From assembly GCA_013115135.1 (NCBI GenBank), contig JABANP010000016.1, positions 248,001-312,000 on the forward strand: a stretch of 64,000 nt of DNA. Direction: 5' to 3'. The notes beneath the pieces were generated by a model that was given only the letters and a program-made list of their open reading frames with translations, did no database searches and had not been told where the DNA came from. Shown piece by piece: positions 57,793 through 64,000 of this stretch. Positions within the stretch are counted from its first letter, which is position 1. Each line of letters opens with the position of its first letter. Source of the DNA: Perkinsus olseni (Eukaryota > Perkinsozoa > Perkinsida > Perkinsidae). The position numbers and the translations under genes were made by a program.

Positions 57793-58554
57793 TCAAAAGT
57801 GCTCAACTGATGGAGTACTCCCGCCCATGGAGACGGGCATAGCACCAAGATCATTCGTTTCATGAATAGTAGAACGTCCTGAGCGTATACTTCCCCTAGC
57901 TCGAGTGAGAGCCTCGCTACAGGTCCTCAAATAAGTGATGTATTGAACGTCTGGCAGTCGTTGAGGATTAGGATGCCAAGAAGTCCCACAATACTCTGGA
58001 AAATTCGCATTAAATGATCGAGCCAAAGTCTCCTCGCACTCCTTACGGCATCTAGTAGGCTTACGATAATTATCCCCACATTGCAGCCGGTGGAAGAGCC
58101 TATTATACTCATCGTACTGGTCAGTGATGACCAATGCAATATGATAGAACCCAGGGTGACGGATTGACAGAGTGTTATTGAGAGTATGGTGATACGCCTC
58201 AGCTGAATTGGACGTTCTCTCACGAGAACGGGCGTGGTTCCACTTAGTACAAGGAAAAAGGGGTGGGCGCGAATCAGTACCAATGAACGTTTTCGTGAAA
58301 TACTTCACGAAGTTATCAAAATTAGAGCGTAAAGGTTCAGGCAAGCTTTGAGAGATATGATCTCCCAGCCTGTATACGGAATCGAGGGCAAATCGCATAT
58401 GGCCGATGGGTACAAGAGGGAGTGGGTTGGAGGAAATCAATCTAAGTCTAGAAAGACGTAACCTGAGAGAGGTAATAGGGTGTGGGAGAGCAGTGAAATT
58501 GTGCATGACCTTCATCTGCTTGTCCTTCCAGAAGAGGCAGCTCGCGGTGCGCAT
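57793..58554 (-). pseudogene. MULE transposase, C-terminal fragment
   Basis: 253 codons from ATG 58554. The portion NFVKYFTKTFIG, PPLFPCTKWNH, then ERTSNSAEAYHHTLNNTL and IRHPGFYHIAL matches the conserved end of Mutator-like transposases (WN...RTNNxxEGxHxxLN...HP). A Cys-rich tail follows. The catalytic DDE part would be N-terminal to this and is missing, so the product cannot be an active transposase. The first residues may not be native. Confidence 0.75.
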
Positions 58555-58673
58555 TCATCATGAGAATGGCGACAGTCAAAAGAACACTACGGTACATAAA
58601 TTAGGGGCGCGCGCTTCGAGTAAACGGAAGGTACGCGGGCACCCGAAGCACAAACGAATTTCTTCAAGGTACG

Positions 58674-58745
58674 AATGGTGGCGTGGTTAAGTCCCGCTGC
58701 TGCTGACCGGGCAACCCAGGTTCGATTCCTGGGGTCGGTCTCGGA
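58674..58745 (+). other. tRNA-like sequence (pol III A/B-box-like)
   Basis: Contains TGGCGTGGTTAAG (A-box-like) and CCCAGGTTCGATTCCTGGG, a perfect T-arm with consensus B box, followed by GTCGGTC. The 5' acceptor strand does not pair and the D-to-T distance is short, so a working tRNA is unlikely. Possibly a decayed tRNA or SINE head carried in the transposon. Confidence 0.35.
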
Positions 58746-58973
58746 GGAGAACGACAGGGGAGTTCGGTGGACGAAATGAGACATGCATGAAAAAAAACAG
58801 GGCGAATGAATGGACGAAGTGAGACTGGATGGGCCGAGAATTTATTTTATGGGCGATTTTGATGGGTGAAATGAGATGGATGGAATGGCACCGGATGAAA
58901 TTATAGTGGACGACTTTACACTGGAACAGATGACCACTGGACGAAATTATACTGGATCAGTTGGGTTACCCCG

Positions 58974-58982
58974 GCCAGCTTG
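58974..58982. repeat. Target site duplication, right
   Basis: GCCAGCTTG, partner of 56532-56540. The following AGTATCGTAAGTTTTGAAC resumes the array spacer (compare 42848). Confidence 0.9.
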
Positions 58983-59296
58983 AGAGTATCGTAAGTTTTG
59001 AACAAGGTTTCTATTATGAGATGCTTTCGAGGAGTCGCTCTGTATGCGAGCGCTTTCGGGCGTGCGCTTTTGTTCTCATAGCCGATCATCTAGTATCTGT
59101 GCTTTGAGTACTTTAGAGGTCCTGCGCACTAGAGGAGAGGTATCCGTAGCCATCTTGGCTCAAGTTATCTTGTTGAGTTCCCTCAATCCCGGATCAATGG
59201 TACCCGATGCAGGATTCGCCGAAATAGTCGAGGGCGTCGTCCCGGCCCGTCTGCCTGCCGTCGATGTTGGTGCGGAGGTCCAAAGATTAATTTGGA

Positions 59297-59662
59297 ATGC
59301 ACTACTTCGAGAGAGTTCTTGAAAGAGATATCAGAGATAAGAAGGAAGTATCAACGGTGGGTCTCCGGGAGGGGGAACTACAAGAAGGGCAACCAGATCG
59401 GGACGTAGAAGTTGCTAAAATTGTATATGCATCGATGCTTGATGCCGCAGCTTTAGAAGGGCTCGATGAAATCTGGTTCGAGCATTTAGCTCGGTATCTT
59501 TCCAAGCAATGTGCCGCGATGTATAGATTGGGCAAGGGGTGGTATAGCGGGCGTCCCAGTGATTTGAAGAGGCAATCGATGGGTTTACAGAGAGTAGAGA
59601 GAAGTTGTGTTCGGGAACTCGAGCGAAGAATGAAGGGAGTGATGTTGCAATTTCGTGGCTGA
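59297..59662 (+). CDS. Gag N-terminal region (frame 1 of element)
   Basis: From ATG 59297: MHYFERVLERDIRDK, then LDEIWFEHLARYLSKQCAAM and KQCAAMYRLGKGWYSGRPSD, helical and basic, as expected for Gag. It ends in a stop shortly after the frame of the long Gag-Pol opens (overlap 59605-59662, needing a -1 shift). An upstream open stretch (59044-59322) in yet another frame may belong too. Programmed frameshift or mutation cannot be told apart here. Confidence 0.5.
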   Translation: MHYFERVLERDIRDKKEVSTVGLREGELQEGQPDRDVEVAKIVYASMLDAAALEGLDEIWFEHLARYLSKQCAAMYRLGKGWYSGRPSDLKRQSMGLQRVERSCVRELERRMKGVMLQFRG

Positions 59663-62600
59663 AGTTGGATCTTGTTGAAGCGGCCCCCTGGAGTTTCCCA
59701 ACTGATAGCTGCCCGTATCGGTTGATAAAGGAGCGTATTCAGAATGCCATTGAGATTTACGGATTGAGAGGGAAGGCAGAGGTTTATTATATTATGAGGA
59801 ATTTCGCGGGAGCTCTCAAATCAGAATTGGAAATGATGGTCCGTACGGGATTGAAGCGAGATCAGCAGACGCCCGAGATTGTTGTGCAGCGTCTCTGGGA
59901 ATATCTTGATAAGAGGTTCAAGGAGTCATGCACGTCTTCGGAGATGGTGCAGCGATGGGAGGCATTGAAGCAGCTGGATTCGGAGCGAGTTGAAGATTTT
60001 TTCGCGCGAGTGGAGATGGAGAGTGCATTGGTAGTAGCGATGACGGGGAGGGCGCACAGTGATTTGGATAAGTGTATCCGTGCCAGAGCGGGCATGCATA
60101 CACGTATATTAGACTCGTTGGAGAGCATGGGACCATCCATCGAGTCCGCGTCCTTTGAGCAGCTGCGTCGCAATGCTATTTATTTTGAAAGTCGGCAGCT
60201 TAGAAAGTCGGCGGGAAAGGAGAAGCGAAAAGATTCGGCAGGATTGAAGCAGGGGCAATCCTCGAGTCCGAAAGGTGAGAGCTCTAAGAGCGGTATCAAC
60301 CCGGCACGATTCAGCGGAACCTGCAGTCGATGTCTGCAGCCGGGTCATACTTGGAAGTTCTGTCAGGCTGCACGTCCAGCCGGCATGAACCGCCGCTGTG
60401 GTGTGTGTGGTCTGGGACATTCTACGAAGGATTGCCGATTAGGTGCTAAGTCTGCGATGTGTAAGCGATGCGGCAAGAGCGGGCATCTTCAATATGTCTG
60501 CCCGAACCCCCTTCCCTCAGGTCAGGTCACACAGACGGCGGGAAGAGCAATTGAGAGCAGCTCATCGTCGAAGCAGTCAGCTGCAGCCTATCTCGTGGAG
60601 GTTGGTCGCCAAAGTCAGGCAACCACTCCGGCTGCTAATGCTGAGCTTCAGTCGGGAGTCGATGGTGCTGTTTGCTCTGTAGCCCCGTTCTGTGCTGTAG
60701 ACCTGAGTTGTGTTGATCGGAATCTATCGGGAAGTTCTGAGGAGGGAGTAGTTGAGAGGGATGCAGTGTCCCTTTCACTACTATCAAGTCCCGATACTGT
60801 TCGGATTTCGATCGCAGGCGAGCAGTTCGCAGCATTGATTGATACAGGGGCGGCAGTGGCTATGATTCGAGAGTCAGTAGTGGATCGATTATCGACTGAT
60901 GTCAAGGTTTTGAGAATCAAGCCAGTGGTCGTAACATGCGCCAATGGGACTGCTCGGATAGTGCGAAAGGAATGTGTTATTCGCTGTTACGTCGGAGAGC
61001 CTCGATCCGAAGTATTGCTGCCACTGTTGGTGATAAGTGAGTTATCATATCCCATCATCTTGGGTCGTGCGGCATTAAGAATTCTAGGAGCGAGATTGAT
61101 ATACACGGAGGAAGAAGAAGCTGCTGCTTCATTGCACAAACGGCTCCAAGAACTTCTGAGCCGTGATGAAAGTTCGTCTGTGAATACCGTCGCTGCTGTG
61201 GAGGTTGCTGCAGCACCTGTGATAGAGCTCGCACAAGTTGAGGCTACTGTTCATGAAGATGAATATCGAGTGAATCATTCGGAACAGACAGAAGCCGACG
61301 ATGAGTCTAAGGAGTCATCCAGGAATCTGTCAAGGACAACCTCACGGGACCCCTTTGATGCTGAGATTGTGAAAGTGTTGGATGGACTACCTTTAGATGA
61401 AAATTTTCTGGACGCGGCTTTGCAGAGGATCTATCATCATGGACTATTCGAAATACCGGATGCGCAGTCTTATCAGTTATCTTTGAAGAAGTTATGCGAG
61501 ATCGCTGATCCTAATGGCTGTGTGGTTAAGGATACTCATAATCAGCAGTATCGCTTCTTGGTCGATTGGCCTCTCGATCCAACTGACCAGCAGGAGAAGC
61601 AGCAGAGCAGAGGTAGTTGGCGCCCCGATAGTCTGATTCGTAAGCTAACCCCGGTGCAGAGAGAGAAGTGGGCAGCCGAACTACAGATGTATTTTGATCG
61701 GCAATGGTGGTGCGAAGTTAATCTACATCCAGGACAAGCTCCAAAGGTAGAGTGGGCGACGTGTTTTCCAGTTTGCTCTCTGAGCGACTCGAAAACTACG
61801 CCAGTCCGCCCATGCCTCGATTTCAGAGGCTACAATTCCAGAAGCCCAAAATGTTCAAGCCGTCGCCGATCAGTTCTGAAGGCAGTCAAAGAGTTGAGAG
61901 CAAAACTCTACCCCCAAGCTGTTGTAGAGCAGATGGACGCGAGTAAGGCATTTTATAGAATAGCCGTCAATAAAGTGCTTTACATTGATTGCGGCCGTGA
62001 TAGTCTCTCCAACTCTCTCAAGGCGACTAATCGCCTTGCCTTCGGCCTTTCAATAGGGCCCAATGCCTTAGAGAGTATTGGCGATATCCTATTCGCCATT
62101 CTCAGAGCGAAATTCCCTATGGTGGAAGTGGTACGAGTGATGGATGATTATCTCATCATATCGCCCAATGAAGAAGTTCGATCGATGTGGAACCGAGATA
62201 TGATCAACCTCTTCTCTAAAGTCGGATTCGAGTTACCAGAGAGTAAGAGGAGCTTATGGGGTCAGTCAGAGGATCAGTTCTGCCGTTGGCTGGGTGCCGA
62301 CTGGAACTGGGACCCCAAAGGAGTATTATCAGTCCGTAGACTGCCGATTGAGAATAGAGATTTTCAGCCGACTAGAAGAGGGATCTTTGCTGCTGCAGGT
62401 CGCTATCTCGATATCACACGATCAGCTGGGGAAGCGCAGTGTCGAGCTCACTGCGATATAGCGAGGCAGATAGCCGGCCGCTGTACCGGAAATTGGGATG
62501 ATGAGATTGACTCCAAGGAGGAGCAGCAATGCCGAAAGCATTTGCAAGCAGCTGAAGTAATATGGCGGCAACTCAACGGGGCAGTGCCGCTCATTAAGAA

Positions 62601-62865
62601 TGCCCGAGATCTGAAGATTGTTGTTGATGCGTCCAATACCGGTTATGGAATAGAGTTATGGGTCCCAGCTGGCCAGCTTTCAGGCTCAGTTGGATTCGCA
62701 TCTACCGGTTGGATTTCCGTCTACGCCGAGAGCAAGCTCTTCCCTTACGGTTGTACTTGGCATGCGAACCGACGTGAGCTTTACGGGATGTTGATGGCCT
62801 TCATTGCAGTAATCGATCAGATGCAGAGTGAATGGTGGAATTCGCTCAAATCCGTCGAAGTCTAA
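59605..62865 (+). CDS. Gag-Pol polyprotein: Gag, zinc knuckles, protease, RT, RNase H
   Basis: 1086 open codons (no ATG at the left end; first codon GTG). Order: Gag helices; three CCHC-type knuckles at about residues 239-295 (CSRCLQPGHTWKFC, CGVCGLGHSTKDC, CKRCGKSGHLQYVC); aspartic protease ALIDTGAAVAMI at about 410; a Glu/Ser-rich linker; reverse transcriptase with RPCLDFRGYNSR, MDASKAFYRI and the catalytic VMDDYLI at about 844; RNase H with IVVDASNTGYGIELW at about 1005 and WHANRRELYG. A TAA (62863-62865) stops the frame inside RNase H, yet the same frame stays open afterwards to the window end. Confidence 0.9.
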   Translation: MCSGTRAKNEGSDVAISWLKLDLVEAAPWSFPTDSCPYRLIKERIQNAIEIYGLRGKAEVYYIMRNFAGALKSELEMMVRTGLKRDQQTPEIVVQRLWEYLDKRFKESCTSSEMVQRWEALKQLDSERVEDFFARVEMESALVVAMTGRAHSDLDKCIRARAGMHTRILDSLESMGPSIESASFEQLRRNAIYFESRQLRKSAGKEKRKDSAGLKQGQSSSPKGESSKSGINPARFSGTCSRCLQPGHTWKFCQAARPAGMNRRCGVCGLGHSTKDCRLGAKSAMCKRCGKSGHLQYVCPNPLPSGQVTQTAGRAIESSSSSKQSAAAYLVEVGRQSQATTPAANAELQSGVDGAVCSVAPFCAVDLSCVDRNLSGSSEEGVVERDAVSLSLLSSPDTVRISIAGEQFAALIDTGAAVAMIRESVVDRLSTDVKVLRIKPVVVTCANGTARIVRKECVIRCYVGEPRSEVLLPLLVISELSYPIILGRAALRILGARLIYTEEEEAAASLHKRLQELLSRDESSSVNTVAAVEVAAAPVIELAQVEATVHEDEYRVNHSEQTEADDESKESSRNLSRTTSRDPFDAEIVKVLDGLPLDENFLDAALQRIYHHGLFEIPDAQSYQLSLKKLCEIADPNGCVVKDTHNQQYRFLVDWPLDPTDQQEKQQSRGSWRPDSLIRKLTPVQREKWAAELQMYFDRQWWCEVNLHPGQAPKVEWATCFPVCSLSDSKTTPVRPCLDFRGYNSRSPKCSSRRRSVLKAVKELRAKLYPQAVVEQMDASKAFYRIAVNKVLYIDCGRDSLSNSLKATNRLAFGLSIGPNALESIGDILFAILRAKFPMVEVVRVMDDYLIISPNEEVRSMWNRDMINLFSKVGFELPESKRSLWGQSEDQFCRWLGADWNWDPKGVLSVRRLPIENRDFQPTRRGIFAAAGRYLDITRSAGEAQCRAHCDIARQIAGRCTGNWDDEIDSKEEQQCRKHLQAAEVIWRQLNGAVPLIKNARDLKIVVDASNTGYGIELWVPAGQLSGSVGFASTGWISVYAESKLFPYGCTWHANRRELYGMLMAFIAVIDQMQSEWWNSLKSVEV

Positions 62866-64000
62866 AATGATAGTCTGGTCTCCATCCGTCGCATGCGCTC
62901 GTCACCCCGTAAGATCCACGGCATAGAGCAATTGTCGATATCGAGATTAAGATCGTCGATTGATGAAGCCGTCGAAGAGTTGAGATTATTAGGAGTGAAT
63001 GTAACATTCTCTCATCATTCACATAATTCTTTTTATATTAATAGAGTAGATATTCTCTCACGTGTCGCAGAGGACCTTCCACCGTCAAATGTTCTTACGA
63101 ATATTTGCTGTGAAGTTGATAAGTCGACTACTCGTGAGATTCCCACTATGGCATCGGATATTATCGATTTTCATTATCCTTATTCATTGACGATCCCGAC
63201 TATTAATAGCATCCCCTCATTATGTAAGTTTATGACTCTTGATAAATCATTTCAAGCTTGGCGTGGTCGTGGTCCGACAGACTCGTCGGAAGTCATCCGA
63301 AGGTTCTTGATCAACCAGCAGGATCGCGACCCACAAGTTCGAGAAGCTAAGGAGGTCTTAGAATCATCTTTGGACCCTAGTTCGTTCAAAGCGAATCTAC
63401 CCCCTTCTCTCTACCACTACATACAACACTGTGTTTTATTCAACGGTGTTCTTTGTAAGGTAGAGCTTTGGGATGAGGATGAATCTCTGAAGATAGTTCT
63501 ACCACATCCAGCAGTATCATCACTGCTCAATGAACTTGGTAGTTATTATCATCATATACGGGGCCATGTCGGAGTTGATGCCACTTACCGTCACGTTCGG
63601 AAGTTGTTCTGGGCTCCTGCACTGCGCAAGTCTATTAAGAGTGTTGTACGCTCCTGTGCTGCCTGCCTAGTAACCACCCCCGCAAAGAAGCTCCGACATG
63701 AGAGTCACTTAAGGTGCCCTTCGGCACCCTTCGAGGTTATTGGATGCGACTTGGTAGGGCCCTTGGTACCAGGTGCTATTCAAGCTGGTGCTAGTAGTGG
63801 TGCTCGTTGGATACTCACTGCAACGGATTTACTAAGTCGTTATTGCCTTCTATTTCCGCTCAGTGATATCTCTACTTCATCGATCTGTAGAGTACTAGAG
63901 CGTGAAGTATTTCTGGTCTACAGAGCACCATCCACAGTGATTACGGATTTGGGGAGTAACCTTATCTCCTTTTCCTTTGATGCGCTTTGCGCATACTACT
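62866..64000 (+). pseudogene. Rest of RNase H and integrase, truncated by window
   Basis: In frame with the upstream polyprotein after the TAA: 378 open codons to the edge. Integrase zinc domain HHIRGHVGVDATYRHV ... VRSCAAC (HHCC), then catalytic core VIGCDLVGPL with the first Asp and STVITDLGSN with the second; the Glu lies outside. Lacks its own start, so it would need stop readthrough to be made. Confidence 0.85.

Larger units (their letters stand above)
56541..58973 (-). mobile_element. Mutator-like (MULE) DNA transposon, deletion derivative
   Basis: 2433 bp. Terminal inverted repeats: both ends, read inward, contain CCCAACTGATCCAGTATAA then TTCGTCCAGTGGTCATCT with a few differences. Flanked by a 9 bp target duplication, as usual for MULEs. 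Internally the left 885 bp (56541-57425) are repeated as the start of a second copy (57426-58973), which opens with the left terminal repeat again. A transposase C-terminal fragment is on the minus strand. Clusters of GTCCAGTATAAATTC and ATCCAG in subterminal regions may be transposase sites. Not autonomous. Confidence 0.88.
59015..64000 (+). mobile_element. Ty3/gypsy-like LTR retrotransposon, left part
   Basis: Array spacer similarity ends near 59.01 kb, and from there to the window end all recognisable sequence is a retrotransposon in gag-PR-RT-RNaseH-IN order. No LTR pair can be shown because the right end is outside the window. It is probably a decayed copy: one nonsense codon and a gag frame break. 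Confidence 0.8.

Noticed and set aside
59862..60944. Minus-strand open frames across the gag-pol region
   Set aside because: Shadows of the long plus-strand polyprotein, which has clear zinc knuckles and protease.

Overview
The window looks like nuclear DNA of a protist alveolate, most likely a Perkinsus species (inference). It has gene-dense stretches with many very short GT-AG introns, housekeeping eukaryotic proteins, and lineage-specific secreted families that I do not recognise. No search was run; every identification rests on motifs read from translations.

Region 1 (about 1-25 kb) is an ordinary, mostly minus-strand gene block. In order it holds an M1 aminopeptidase/leukotriene A4 hydrolase homologue, the 60S export adaptor NMD3, an ankyrin-SAM tail-anchored protein, an unidentified multi-pass membrane protein and a Mei2-like three-RRM protein. 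Two unidentified plus-strand genes, an NSRP1-type splicing regulator and lysyl-tRNA synthetase follow. Several introns start with the same short motif, GCTTCGCTCCGCT.

Region 2 (about 25-59 kb) is an accessory, repeat-built region. Its core is an irregular tandem array of a plus-strand unit of about 3.4 kb: a secreted orphan protein of about 330 aa, a shared spacer, an acid ceramidase/NAAA-like secreted amidase, and a second shared spacer. Eight copies or relics of the orphan gene (six intact, two broken) and four copies or relics of the amidase (two intact and nearly identical, two remnants) are visible. The array is interrupted by a 5.24 kb insertion with 135 bp direct repeats, an unidentified coiled-coil locus, a five-exon 1-Cys peroxiredoxin gene, a foldback element and a Mutator-like DNA transposon. 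The transposon has terminal inverted repeats, a 9 bp target duplication, and an empty site preserved in the sister unit.

Region 3 (about 59-64 kb) is the left part of a Ty3/gypsy-like retrotransposon (gag, protease, RT, RNase H, start of integrase) with a nonsense codon and a gag frame break; its right end lies outside the window.

The most unusual signal is a set of long palindromes with exactly one central base. Several lie in degenerate array spacers where sister copies lack them, and at one site both flanks have been copied back in inverted orientation. This suggests fold-back templated insertion or a transposase-like footprint.
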